64,000 bases of DNA from Phyto melanocephala (taxonomy: Eukaryota > Arthropoda > Insecta > Diptera > Rhinophoridae): NCBI GenBank assembly GCA_941918925.1, contig OW799235.1, positions 109,681,076 through 109,745,075 on the forward strand. The letters are read 5' to 3'. Under the pieces are notes generated by a model. It was not told the DNA's origin and searched no databases. It was given only the letters and a program-made list of their open reading frames with translations. Below are positions 1-12,212 of this stretch, one piece after another (position 1 is the stretch's first letter; each line of letters starts with the position of its first letter). Made by a program: the position numbers and the translations under genes.

Positions 1-306
1 AAATCCACACCAAACAGTGACTGTTTTTGGGTGTATCGGCTTTTCGATGTATGCGTGCGGGTTTTCTGTGCCCCAAATGCGACAATTTTGCTTGTTTACA
101 TACCCGCCAAGATCAAAATGAGCTTCATCTGAAAAGATGATGTTTTTTTCGCCCAATCGGCCAAAGTAATGTCGCAATATTTCTCAGCGTAGTTTAAGCA
201 TATACACAACCATATTCATTCAGCGGAAGGATAAAACCAATGATTTGTCAAATCAAACATGAGCTAAGTGTTACCATTCACGAAATAAGTACTAGTTGAA
301 AAAAAA
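1..306 (-). mobile_element. Internally deleted mariner copy 1, cut by the window edge
   Basis: Read on the minus strand, this encodes pieces of an IS630-Tc1-mariner transposase. A short N-terminal piece (…EQRWEILRHYF-like, here with a stop) is joined directly to the catalytic-core stretch IIFSDEAHFDLGGYVNKQNC, then RIWGTENPHAY and PIHPKTVTV. The Asp in FSDEAH fits the first catalytic Asp of the family. The DNA-binding region that should lie between the two pieces is missing. The sequence matches the copies at 26597-27040 and 53511-54050, including this same junction. The transposase-5' side ends near 306 in an A-run and then diverges, so the terminal repeat seen in the other copies is lost. 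The other end lies left of base 1. It is not functional. Confidence 0.85.
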
Positions 307-3068
307 GTACGAAGTGCTAGATATCTGCATTGATTAAAGGATAGGGAAACTTTAAATATCATCTGAGAATAATGCGGATCGAGGATGATGATATTTGTAG
401 AATGTGCCTGGATGGTGCTGGCGCATGAAAATTTGCAGAACTAACAAGTGGAATATTAAGAAACACGGACAAGCATACATTAAGTTTGGATGATATCAGG
501 GACCTCAGTCTAAAGGAGATACTGGTGATTACAAACGTCTATGCATTAAGGATTGTCGACAACCACCAGTTGGCAGTATGAAACCTTTTTCTAATTTAGA
601 GCCAATATTAGTTGTGGATAGCGATTGGCGGCCATTTAATCACTAAGTAGCAAAGAAGCTCGAAAAGTGACCCGAGTTAGTAGTGGTTGGCTTCGATATT
701 CTCCCTATATAAATGTAATGATATAATTTGCTTCCAAAAATGTTGATTATGTAGGCAACTTTTTCATTATCGAATAACTTTGTAAAATAGTTTTAGTTGT
801 GATAAGAAGTGCAATAAGGGCAATGTAAAATTTAAAATACCTTAATAAAGAAATAAAAGATGGTAAAATAGTCTAGTTATTGTAAGACAAATGTCTTCTA
901 CACGTAATTATATAATTTCCATTAAAGAAAGCTCGATATATGAAAAAATGAAATAAAACAGCTTGTATGTAAAGCATTCACAAAGTCCTCTTATTATTAT
1001 TGTAAACACCCACATATGAATTATGAAGGAAGTCTATTATCGTTAATAGAAAAATAAATAAATAAATTAGCGCGGTAAATTTACATCGTGTCACAGATAT
1101 TTATTTTTAACCATTTCGGCTTGGAAATAAAAAAACACACAAACAATTTCCTTCATAAAAATTATTCGCTCCATATAACTTAGGGCTTTCTTTAAATAAT
1201 ATGATGTTACATACATTCCTCTATTACAAACATACACTTTTAATAAAAACTGCAAATTTTATTTTTTGTAGAAAAAAATTAGAAACAGTGTATGCTAGAA
1301 TAATTTTTTTTGTCAAACACACTGAATTCGAAAAAAAAAATATTGAAATTTGTTACAAAGTCAAAGCCAAAATTTACTTAAATCGTTTAATATTTTATAA
1401 AAAAAAAACAAAAACTAATAAAAAATTTTAATTTGAACGGTTATTTTTCGAGGATTTTGGAAAAAGTTAAAATAAAATTCTATAAATCAAATATAAAAAT
1501 TTTAACATCTTCTGCAAACTAAAATTTTTCTAGTGGGTTAAAAGATCGCTTAAATTCCTATCTTTAACACTGGTTTATGAAAACTTTAAAACTAGTTGTC
1601 ATATGAAATATATTAGTGAAGTTGTATTCATATGTATCTAAATATGCGTATATGTATAGTTCGCATATAAAGAAATACAACGCAAATATGCATATAAATA
1701 AATTAAATAATGCTTTATACAAAATTCAAACTACATAGTTTTAACTACAGTTTTGTCTATTCCTACAAGTATATGTACATTAGAGCGTACCACCTTAGAA
1801 GCAAAACAAAAAAAATTTCGCTGTACACAATCGAATATAAATTATTTTTACATAGCCATTTAACTGACACTCAAATTCGGCTCTGAAAGTGCAATATATT
1901 GATTTTTATTTTCTAGAAGACCAGTAACATTGCACAAGAGCCTTTCTGCTGATGGATTTTGTTTATGATTATTATATAAGTCCAATCTTTGATGAAGTTT
2001 TTATAATTTTTATAATTTTTTTTTATAATTCAAATTTCTGTATTAGCTCAAATTCTTTTTAATTTAATTCTACTAATTCTTATAATAAAAAACATTCTCT
2101 TATACGGCTTGTTTGCCAGATCTGAAGGCAGGTGGCTATTCTGAATGCTTTAACAATAGTCAGCCATCATATGTGAGTACCAGTAGTACCAGTTGTTAGC
2201 ATTCATCCACGGTACGAAAGTCCTGTTAGAACTTCTCACCACATTTTTCACTTACGTCCCCAAGATTGGCGGAAAATAGGCCATATGATTCTAAAGCAAG
2301 TGTTAATTGACACACATGTTACATCCAAGCATTTTAAAGTGCCTTATCTGTTGTTGAACATGTTGAGAAAATTCTTAAATTGTTTAATCTTTTTCTCAAT
2401 CTTATCGTTATCTCAATCTTATCGTTATCTCAATCTTGGACTTAGTGTCCTTAAAAAAAATATAGTCCGTAAAGGATATTTCATATAACCGCTTTGTTTT
2501 CCTAAAACAAAATTCATTATTTTCCCTAAATTATTTCTCACTCTACAAGAATAGTGATGTACATTTAACTGGTAGTATGATAACAAGAACTGACTGAAAC
2601 TTTTATGAACATGCCATTTTGCGTTTTTCTCATATTTATAAGTTCTGTCGACTGTAAAACATATATTTGAACTACTGACTCTACAGCTATTTACCAATCA
2701 AAGTAATATTAATATTAGTTAAACTTGATGTATATCTCAGTTAAGGCTAACTAGTCAGGCTTAACGTATTTACCCGCCAAATCTGATGTGTATACCTATT
2801 GCTCCTGCAGTTAAAAAAAATTTATTACATATACATGTATGTATGGCTGCTACTCTCTCTCCCTCTTACCTTTAAGTAGTTGAGTATTTTATTTTAAAAG
2901 TCGACGAAAAAAACTCTAAATAATTTAATAAATATTAATTTTTATTATATTAAAAAAACAATTTATACGCTAGTTTTGCAAAAATTTTGTGTTCTGAACA
3001 TGAAAAATTCAATACAGATTAGTTGTCCTACTCCTGCATATGCATGTTTTGCCGGTAGCAGCTATTAT
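307..3068. other. AT-rich stretch with no gene recognised
   Basis: There are only short chance open frames and homopolymer runs. It is probably part of the very long intron upstream of the exon at 12213, but no splice structure supports this directly. The one repeat seen is the 17-bp tandem at 2394-2437. Confidence 0.5.
2394..2437. repeat. 17-bp tandem repeat, about 2.6 copies
   Basis: The unit TCTCAATCTTATCGTTA is repeated perfectly head to tail, with a partial third copy. It is a small minisatellite, likely from replication slippage. Confidence 0.9.
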
Positions 3069-3710
3069 ATAAAAGCTGATTTTTTAACTTTTATCTTTTT
3101 GGCAACACTGGTTTAAACAGCTCACGCACGTTTCGTGTTTTGTTTCACTGTCAAAAATCTTCAGTTTGGTCTATAATTTAACCATGAATCGTATAACAAG
3201 CGAACAACGCTTGCAAATTATTGAATTTTATTATCAAAATACGTGCTCTATTATGAAAGTTCATCGACATGTGGTTTCAACAAGATGGTGCCACATGCCA
3301 CACAGCACGCTTAACAATGGACTTATTGAGAGGCGAGTTCGGTGAACATTTTATTTCACGTTCGGGACCGGTCAATTGGCCGCCTAGATCGTGCGATTTT
3401 ACGCCTTTAGACTTTTTTTGTAGGGCTTTGTTGAATTTGTTTGTCTATACACACATTGACGCTTTTTAAGACAACATTGAAGCATTTATTCATGAGATAC
3501 CGGCGGAAAGGTTGGAAATATTATGCCAATATTGGACTAAGCAAATGGACTATTTGAGGCGCAGTCATGATCAATATTTGCATGAAATAATCTTTAAAAA
3601 TTAAATTATGTGGACCATACTATAGATTCAAATAAAGATTTCATGAATTTTTCTGAATTTGATGTGTTTTTTTTTAAGTTTCCTATAGCTCCTAAAAAAT
3701 CACCCTATAT
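3069..3710 (+). mobile_element. Internally deleted mariner-like element of a second family, both ends present
   Basis: The ends form diverged inverted repeats. The left end carries GCTGATTTTTTAAC, and the right end read in reverse gives TAGGGTGATTTTTTAGGAGC. A start codon at 3184 begins MNRITSEQRLQIIEFYYQN, the transposase N-terminus. Near 3268 it jumps, in another frame, to WFQQDGATCHTA, then WPPRSCDFTPLDFF, which is the region holding the second and third catalytic positions. That frame has a stop at 3467-3469, then continues in frame (DNIEAFIHEIPAERLE, then HEIIFKN) to a stop at 3602-3604. So the element lost about the middle half of its transposase with a frameshift, plus one nonsense mutation. 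It could only move by cross-mobilisation, and the end divergence suggests it is old. The family differs from the 1-306 / 26597 / 53511 copies. Confidence 0.85.
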
Positions 3711-6080
3711 ATGAAATATGTAAAAGTGTTAATATCAACATTTTTGTATGTATGAGTTTCAGTCATTCATTTCATAAAGGGAAAGTTTTAAAAAATGCCT
3801 GCTTAATTTTAAATTAAAGTTTTAATAAGAATAGGTTTGTCAGCATTTATTGTTTTGATTGGGCTACTAAAAAAATTGGGATTGGTCCACCAATTTGTAC
3901 CCAAATATAATATTTTGTTAGAAGACTGCATAAGAAAGAAAGGTGAGGCTAGCTAATACCATCTATTTGTTGCCGCTTCTTGGGATTTTAGGCCATAATG
4001 TATTGGTTATATGGAGACAAAAAAAAATCGAGAAGACATATTTAATGAAAAATTTATAAAAGTCAGCAAATTTAGCCAAAATATTAAAATTACTTTGCAT
4101 TATTTATTAAAACTTTAAGGTAAGCCCGAACTTTTATTTTCCGGTACGGTTTAATGTACATGTCAAAATGTTTGCTCCTTTGTATGTCTATGTTAATTTG
4201 TAGTAGTTGTCTTGTAAATTTTAAGTTAGTTTTTAGAATTTTTTATTTTTTCTTTGTTTACTATTATTTATACGCTCATGTATATGTATTTATATATAAG
4301 TACTATTCTGAGCACAATAGAAACCACAAACAACAACTTTTTACTATGACAGAAACTACAACAATAACTAGCAATAAATAAGACTTGTTTTAGTTGTAAA
4401 GCCACGCGTATAAATACATGTAAATAATCACACATTTAGAGTAGTGAGGAGTATTAAGATAAACAAACGTATAATATGACTACAAGTTAAATTTTAACTG
4501 GTTTTTTTTTATGTATATGTTGGCAAAGTTAAATTCTTCTTCTTGTTTTATGGAAACTGTTAGATAAGAGAAAAACAAAAATGTTTAAAAATATTTAAAT
4601 TTACCTCAGTTAAGTTGTGATTGAAATGATGATTTTATGCATTAATTTTTCTTTTTATTTTTTAAAAATACGAATTAAACTTTTTCCCTTATCCAATTGT
4701 AAACTCTGTATGACCAAAGGTTTTATGGACTAAAAAATTTATATAAAATTTGTGTGTTGTCTCGATAGTTTTTTGTTAGTCATACATATATTGTTAACAA
4801 AAATAATACTATGAAAGGCATAGATATAAAAAATTTTAACTTATGATTATACGCCCTCTTAGCTTAACAATTGTTAGCCATATTGTAAAAAAAGACAAAC
4901 AATTGTATACTGTTTTCTTAAAATTACTGTTTTAAATACAAAATGAGAAACCATATACATGTGAACGTCCATTGTGTGTTAAAAACAATAAAATAACGTA
5001 AAGCGTATTTTTTGTGCGGTATAGTACATACCCTACAGCCGGTATAATATTACTACATACTGTGTTAATACGTCCATGTTTAAATAAATTACTATGGCAT
5101 TTTTATGAGTTTTTGGAAATCTTTTAGCAAAAAATCGAAATATTTTTATAATTTTTTACATTAAATTAAAAACGTGCAAAAATTATTTTAAATATATTTA
5201 AAATAAAAATATATTATACATACTGCGTGTAAAAAAACAAGGTAGAAATTAGAGGTCTTTGCAAAACATTTTTAAAAATATATATATAATCACGATAACA
5301 CTTTTAACTTTTTGGAATTTTAGAAATTGTACAGATTAAGATGTTTGGTAGTTAATAAACATATAAATTGATTCGAATAATAAATATATAGAATGACATG
5401 ATTTATTTACTAGATGTGCGCGTTAATAATTACGTGATAGCAAAATATATTTTAGAACTTTATTTAAACATAATTATTAGCGAAATCACGCACCACTTTA
5501 GGGTCACGAAGTAAATTTTTAAAATAATTTTTATATGTAAATTTTTCGAATATTATATGAGCAGCACGTAAACTATTTGATTTCTAATTAAAAACAAATA
5601 AAATAATTTAAAGAAGCACAATTTGTGCAAATACATTCCATTCTCTCATACGCAACATATAAGTATTTAAAAAGTTTTTTTTTTATTTATATCCACTGGT
5701 TGATAGAATCAATATATAAATTCAAAGCGTATATTACTCGCATCTCCTTATCTCATTAATATTTCTCTGATTATTGCTTTCTAGTGTAGATTAAAAACTG
5801 GGAAAACTATAATTTAAAAAACAAAGGATTTCTTGTTTTAATATTAGTCTGTTTAAGATAATGATAATCGTATACATAAATTTAAATTGTATTTTTAAAT
5901 ATTGTTAAAAAGATTTAAATTGAAATGATTTATATTAAAATTATGTCATGTTGAAAATATGTAAATATATTTAAATATGTATAAAGGAAACAAACAAATA
6001 ATTTAGATATACATATGTATATGCAACAGAAGAGCTAAATTGAAACTAATCAAACTAAATATTAGTTGGCCCATGAGTGG
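3711..6080. other. AT-rich stretch with no gene recognised
   Basis: Many homopolymer runs, stop codons in all frames, and no protein similarity or inverted ends recognised. Probably intronic by position, as inferred for the sequence left of 12213. Confidence 0.5.
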
Positions 6081-6959
6081 TATGCGTAACTTGTTTGTAT
6101 GAAAATATCACTCATACAACACGTAGTCCAAACATTATGTGCACTGTGCATGAAATTGACACTTTTTTTTCGTGACAAGCTGGGCACCTAGCGTTTTAAC
6201 ATAATTCGGGTACGCTGAATCCAGTGGTGCCCACGGTTTTTTAAGATTGGCTCTGGTTTTCGAGATATACCGTTATTTCGAAAATGGAGGAGGTTGCACA
6301 ACATATGTTCGCGTAACTCAAAAACGCTTTAGCTTATTGAAAAAACTTAAAAAACCGAAATTCCGCAATGAAATTTCCTTTAAGAAAAGTAAAACTTCTT
6401 TCTAATATTCGCAGTTGGTTTAGAAAACTAATTTTTTTTTTGAAAAAAAAATTAATTTTTTTATCAAAATTTCGAAATTTTTATTTTTTAAAAATTCATA
6501 AAAAATTGAAAAATTCAGCTAGGCTTCTAATTTTTTGCACACATATAAAAAACAAAGCTGCAAACAAAACAAGCTATAAACAATTAAAATATGTTTGCAA
6601 CTTTTGATTTTATTCACAAAAGTCGACAAATTTTAATTAATCTAAGAATTTCATAAAACGCAACATTTGTATTGGGGCCCCCCTAAGGGATGGTGATAAA
6701 GGGAAAGTATAATTTAAGAAAATGTTAAGAACAAAAAACATTGGAGGTCGGTCATACATTTTATCCCCCTAGGAGTGAATCCTAGGCCTTAGAAACAAAT
6801 GATGGGAATGAAAAATAAAGTTGCGCAGGTGCAAAATAAGCTATTTGTGATTAAAGTCTGTCTACAACTTTTGATTTTTTCAGAAAAGATGAAATTTTTG
6901 AATTTTTTATATAACCAAACTAAAAATTTTTTGTTGTTAAGTAGTTTTTATTTAGAAAT
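6081..6959. other. Probable transposon-derived noncoding sequence
   Basis: It has locally higher GC patches (around 6181-6300 and 6673-6690, including GGGGCCCCCC) unlike the surrounding DNA, and lies immediately downstream, in minus-strand terms, of the transposon protein tail at 6960-7111. It may be the 3' part of the same element, but I could not find its ends. Confidence 0.3.
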
Positions 6960-7111
6960 TTATTCTTCTTCCTCCTGCAGATTCCAACAAATATCCCCTA
7001 ATAGCGAATCAAGTTGTTTGCCGCTATACCAGTGTTCGAGCCTGGCTGTTACTTGGTGAAATCTCTCGCCATGTTCATCAGACTCGGCTGGTGATTGTTC
7101 TGATAATTATT
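6960..7111 (-). pseudogene. C-terminal fragment of a transposon-type protein with an EHGERFHQ motif
   Basis: The minus strand reads LSEQSPAESDEHGERFHQ, then VTARLEHWYSGKQLDSLLGD and ICWNLQEEEE to a stop at 6960-6962. Two stop codons precede LSEQ, so only the tail remains. From memory, the pattern E-H-G-E-R-F-H-Q … W/Y-x-G-K … D-x-C-W-x-L recurs at the C-terminus of uncharacterised, repeat-borne arthropod proteins. I cannot name the transposon class. The codon pattern is far more coding-like than the neighbourhood. There is no start, no body and no visible terminal repeats. Confidence 0.6.
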
Positions 7112-8899
7112 AAGCGAGACTAAAATATTTTGGTACAATATAAAATACTAAAAATCAAATAAAATTTTGTGGTTTTCAATTTAAATACATTCATTTCGAA
7201 AATATATATTTATTAAATACCGAAAATTACTTTAATATTAATTCTTAATTAAATACTTATTTATTTATTAGTAACCAGAAAAAATTTTATTTTCCCAGCA
7301 ACATTTCTTAATGTAAAAAATTTTATAATTTTTAAAATTTGTTCAAGTAAATAAGTTTCTGGAACATAGCTGGTTTGTTGTTTTTTCATTTACCACAACA
7401 TTGTTGTGGGTCAACAACTTTTTCAAATGTGTATAATATTGTTTAATTTCATTTGCAATAAACACAAAAAATAACACATCATACAATAACAGCAACAATA
7501 ACAAAGATATAGCTAAAGAGTTTTCTCAAAGAAACCACTGCAACTTCAAGTTTGTTGTGCTTTTAAAGGGTTTATTTATAAAAACAACATTTTAAAGTGA
7601 AATATGTGCGTACAAAGGCACCTAAAATGATTTCTTTAGAATACATTGTTATTGTGTTTAAAGAAAAATGCATGCAGTTTTCTGATTCCTAAAAGAGTGA
7701 AAATTTATATTAAAAAATCCATTAAAAAAATTTAAACAAGTGCAAATTTAATTGTATTTTCAAGTTTTCCTATTCAATAGTGCAGAATAATAATTCATTC
7801 TTAACAACTCCTTAAATGAAAACAAAAAAGTCATAAATAAAGAGCTTAAAAATTAATGCCACATAATGCAAATTATCTTAAATAATTCAGGTCAATAAAC
7901 AAAAACTACTTATTTGATTTATTATTACTTTTTACTAAACATAAATGAGTTCTACACACTTAACCGAGTGGATTACAGTCCCTTAATTGATCTATGTAAA
8001 TACATAATCTTCAATGACAAGATAATGTCAAAATCATTAATGTTTTCACGTTAATTTACTCACTTCATCAGCTTAACACCTGAGAAATCACTTCTTTTTT
8101 TTTTGCTGTTAAGTAAAGGGAATTGTAAAGATTTGCTACTCGATCTGCCTAATGTAAATCCGAAAACGTTTAACATGTAATTACAGTGTAACCTTGTCAG
8201 GTCCTTGTTTATCTGATTTGCTAAAATAATAGAATAATCAAAAGGGGTTTTCGAATAATATTAAAAACAGCTTTTTATACATTTCCGGTTTCCCAAAACT
8301 GGGCTTTTTATTAGAGAAACTAATTTTAAAATAACTGAGCATTTAAAGATTTTGAACTCTTTTAAGAAACTATTATACACTTTAGAACTACGCAACTTTC
8401 CTTTATGGAGTGTGTTTAAATAGATTATTTAGTGAGAATTTCCGACTCTGAGTTTGCTTATAGTGAATTATTAATTTTTTCCAATTATATTGTAGACTTA
8501 GTTTTAAAAGATTTATTTTTGCAGTTAAAAGTTAAGTTGTGTTATAAAATCATTCGTTTTTTATCTCTTCAACCAACCAGTCATTCGTTGGCTCCCCCAC
8601 ATTCATTACAACATTCTTTGTATTCAGAAATCCCGTTCTGCCTTTTTCCAAAAAAAATTTCCTTATCCATACATCAATAATTTCAAAATCAGCACAAGAA
8701 TTTGCCAGGCGTCATTTTACTGACACAGCTTTCTTTTTATTGAAAGGTGTACAAAAGAAAAAATCAAATAAACTTATTATGTAAATAATTTTGTTTTAAA
8801 TAACGTGTAATGTGTTAGTTAAAACTACACTAAAATATTCATGGTCCTTCGAATTGGACATGACCCTATGGCTAAATATTTTTGTGTAATTTTAGTTAA
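7112..8899. other. AT-rich stretch with no gene recognised
   Basis: No open frame with protein character, and no inverted or direct repeats that I could pair. Confidence 0.5.
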
Positions 8900-9115
8900 G
8901 ATATTTTGTGTATTCTGTTCTCATTCCCCACAAAGTGTATATTTTCGGAAAGCTTATGAATGAGAAGTCTGACCATCTATCCGTGAGTTAGTTGAAATTA
9001 ACTTTACGAAGCCCTTATATCAATCTTTGGGAAATACTCGAAATTGAGTTGCTATATAAATCCAGCAAAATTGCCCCATAGCTTTATGAGATAAGGGCTA
9101 ATAAACACGACTGCA
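8900..9115 (+). repeat. Decayed copy of the hairpin-tailed dispersed repeat (5' part)
   Basis: It resembles the better copy at 27355-28030. Shared blocks are the CCCCACAAAGTGTATATTTT start, AAGCTTATGAATGAGAAG, a CCATCTATCCGTG stretch, and GCCCCATAGCTTTATGAGAT. A possible matching tail, AAGATTCGGCACAG, occurs at about 9750-9764. Divergence is heavy, so this is an old copy. Confidence 0.6.
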
Positions 9116-10067
9116 TAAGTTACAACAAAAACTAAAAATGTTTAACCCTAAAATACATTATCGACAACTTTGTTAATATATATATAATTGTGATATGTCC
9201 CTAGGGATATAAGTAAAAAATAGTTATCAAGTCGGTCAATAATCGACAGTGTTATAGGAAAAGATAATTTAAAAAAATGTGTATTTTTTAATATATAAAG
9301 TTTATTGGTTCATACGTTATCTGTCAATGGGTTAGTGACGCCAAATGACGAGACGGGTTGAAACTAACTGTGATATAATCATTAAAATACTTTTCACAAA
9401 AAAATCGATTTTTTCTTATTCAAAACAAAAAAATCTATGATGGCTGCCACTAAAAAATGGTTCACAGTAAAAAATATATGAGTCATATCTAGTATTTAAA
9501 TATATATACCCCCTAAAAGTCCCACAATGTGGGTAACTACTAAAAGGATTTGATCAGTAAGATACAGCTAACTGTAAATAAGTAGGATATTTGAGATAAC
9601 GTCCTAAAGAAAATGGCGTATAGTTTTTTAAGCCCATCAATATGTGTATCAAATTCAAGGGCGTGAACTATGTAAGAATTCAGAATCAGAAATGGCATCG
9701 AAAAAAAAAACAAACTGGAGTATAACTTTAAATCTTAAATCCAGGCTATGCCATAAGATTCGGCACAGACAAATGTTGAAAATTATTGACATTTAGTTTA
9801 GACTGTTAATGTATTTACAAGTTTATTTTATTTCCTAAATGAAATAAATTTTAAAAAGTTATTTGTCTAAATTTTTATCAAGAAAAAAATGTGTGTTTTT
9901 TCTTAAATTTTATGTTAACGAAAATAATGTAACAAATGGTTATTCAAATAGGGTTTATTCGTAAAAAAACAAAAATGAAACATTTTTAGAAAATAAGGTT
10001 GTTTTAAGATATTTGAAAACCGGTTTCTCTTAAATCCCGAATATCTTAATACTCTAGTCAAGGTCTG
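9116..10067. other. No gene recognised; contains a repeat tail near 9750
   Basis: AT-rich sequence. The motif AAGATTCGGCACAG near 9750 is the 3' hairpin motif of the hairpin-tailed repeat family, so this stretch may be the degraded interior of the relic beginning at 8900. Confidence 0.4.
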
Positions 10068-10860
10068 TTATTATTTATTTATTTATTTATTTTTATTTAA
10101 TTTAATTTATTGTCTATAGATTATAAATCCTTACAGACTAAAGTATGTAAAATAACAAAACAAAATTAAGGTTACATATAAAATAATATTCTATACAATT
10201 CAACGATTTAAATATAAAATGATATTTCTTTTAACAATTTCTTTACTTTCATTAAGGCCAATAAGGTGATAATAATTATTAAAGTTTTCACATATACGAC
10301 GAAGAGGATCATTATTAGCATAGTTGGATCTATAGTATTTTGAGTTAATAAAAGGGAAATTTCGAGTTGGTCTGGTTAGAACATTAAAAGATATTTTACT
10401 TAGCAGGAATTCAGAGCCGATATCGCCTTGAATTAGTCCCAGCACAAAAGAAAAACTCAGCATTGAACGACGACTTTCTAAAATTGGTAATTTTATAAGA
10501 CAGAGTCTGCTTTCGTAGTAAAAATCAAATTCCATCCAAGGCCAGAAAGACAAAATATTAAAAACTCCTTTTGTACAGACTCGATACTATCAATATGAAT
10601 ATTATAGCAAGGATCCCAAATAATCGATCCATATTCTAGAATAGGTCGAACTAACGATGAATATAATTGTTTTAGTAGGTATATACTTTGCAATTTGTTT
10701 ATGCAACCGATTTTCATTATTGGTTGCAGAGTATAAAGTCAAGGTTATGGTTAGATTTCTTGTTGCATCAAAGGTTTCGAAAATATTAATATATTTTGTA
10801 TTTTCTGGTTGCATAGTGTACATAGTTTTCTTATAATTCTTAAGCAAAAGAATCATTTTG
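10068..10860 (-). pseudogene. 3' end of a Jockey/CR1-like LINE reverse transcriptase, frameshifted
   Basis: The minus strand encodes the end of a non-LTR retrotransposon ORF2. It reads LKQLYSSLVRPILEYGSIIW then YNIHIDSIESVQKEFLIF, the conserved post-catalytic segment found in Jockey/CR1-group reverse transcriptases. A downstream frame gives LPILESRRSMLSFSFVLGLI, NFPFINSKYYRSNYANNDPL and RRICENFNN to a stop near 10200. The segments fall in different frames (10602-10856, 10493-10717, 10200-10553), so at least two frameshifts have occurred. After the stop comes a ~130-bp 3' UTR ending in a (TAAA)n-type tail (plus-strand TTTATTTATTTATTTA around 10075-10090), typical of these LINEs in flies. The upstream part, including the catalytic YADD region, is missing: a dead 5'-truncated insertion. 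Confidence 0.85.
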
Positions 10861-12212
10861 TCGAATGTGTTTCAATGCGAATACGAACTAATGTTACTGA
10901 CCAGATTTAGTTATTGGTTCCATTATGGATATCTAAATATTCAATATGAGAGTTAAACCTTTTGCAAATACAGGATGCAAATGTTTACCTACCATTTTTT
11001 ATTTATTTTTTTTTTGTCTATTGCACACATTGCACTGAAAAGCTATTTGCAAAAAATAATATATTTGAGGTTTTCATTGAAATTACTCTTTTTAACAACA
11101 GGAAAGAAGCATTATGCTGATTAAACAAGCACCACTATCGTTTACATTTTTTTAATTTAAAAATTAATGAAATAAATATATGAAAAATAAATTTTTAATC
11201 TTCTTTGGGTGCATCTTATGGTAAATGAAAAAATTCCATTTGCTCTAATACATTAAAATCTAAACTCTAATGCAACAACCTAAACGACTGATTAGATATT
11301 TTCAACTGCTTTGAACTTAGAAAATTTTACCATGCTACCAACGATATCTATAGAAATATTTTCCTCGACAAATGAATCAAAAGTAGCATATATTTTTTTT
11401 GTTTTTATTATATGTACAATACAATAACAAAAAACAATTCTTTAAATGTGAAGACATTTCAGACATTTTACTAAGACACCTGCACAATATATTTTTCTTT
11501 ATAAGGCCAAATGAATAGCAGCATAACTGACAGCCAACAACAGCAACAGAAATCGAAGTAAAAAATTTAACAAAATATTATGACCAAAAAAAGAAACAAA
11601 AGTAAAAAATCATAAAACAAAAGCAAACATTTAATGTAAAATACAGGTTGAGAATTATTATTGTAGAAAAAGGTAAAAAAAAAAAAACAAATACGAGGTC
11701 AGTGTAAAGTTTGCTAAGACATGTCAAATAATACCTGCCTAAGAGATATTTTGGATATATCTCTGATTCTGAATTTCTAAAACGACCTCGTTTTTAACCA
11801 TTCAGATCAACTTGTTACTTTATACTTTTCTTTGCGCAAATGAAAATAATGTTACAAATTTATTTTGGAAAATGAAAATTTCACTAAATGAACAAACAGA
11901 AATGGGGGGAGATAGGAATAAGCATTTACAATAAACTAACACTTTTGTGTCAAAAGCATTTAACCTGAAAAGACATTTGGCAATTTACTGCTGTCAAAGT
12001 GTCAATGTTTCATTGTTTCTATTTTTTAAACTTTCTGATGGGATTCTTTCAACCTTAACTTGTTGGGCAAACAATTGACTATAATAAAGAGAGAGGAATA
12101 AGGGTTAAACTAAATTGTTTATTAAGACCAACAAAAAAACACAAAAGTACAATTTTAACAATTTTGCAAAAATTTCTTCATTATTTCTTCTTTTTTTTTT
12201 GCTTATTTGCAG
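10861..12212 (+). other. Intronic sequence upstream of the LRR gene's last exon
   Basis: AT-rich noncoding DNA that ends in the acceptor at 12183-12212. No second exon was recognised here or anywhere further left, so the intron probably extends past base 1. That is an inference. Confidence 0.6.
12183..12212 (+). promoter_or_regulatory. 3' splice site of the last LRR-gene exon
   Basis: A pyrimidine run (TTCTTCTTTTTTTTTT) is followed by GCTTATTTGCAG, a strong insect acceptor. Protein similarity begins directly after the AG. The exon starts at the second base of a codon, so the previous exon supplies one base. Confidence 0.85.

Noticed and set aside
9195..9215. Palindrome around TCCCTAGGGA
   Set aside because: Short, isolated, with no partner copy or neighbouring feature. 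Could be chance.
12164..12211. In-frame ATG and 16 codons ahead of the LRR cap
   Set aside because: They encode a Phe-rich run from the polypyrimidine tract and end at a strong CAG acceptor. This is intron, not a signal peptide.
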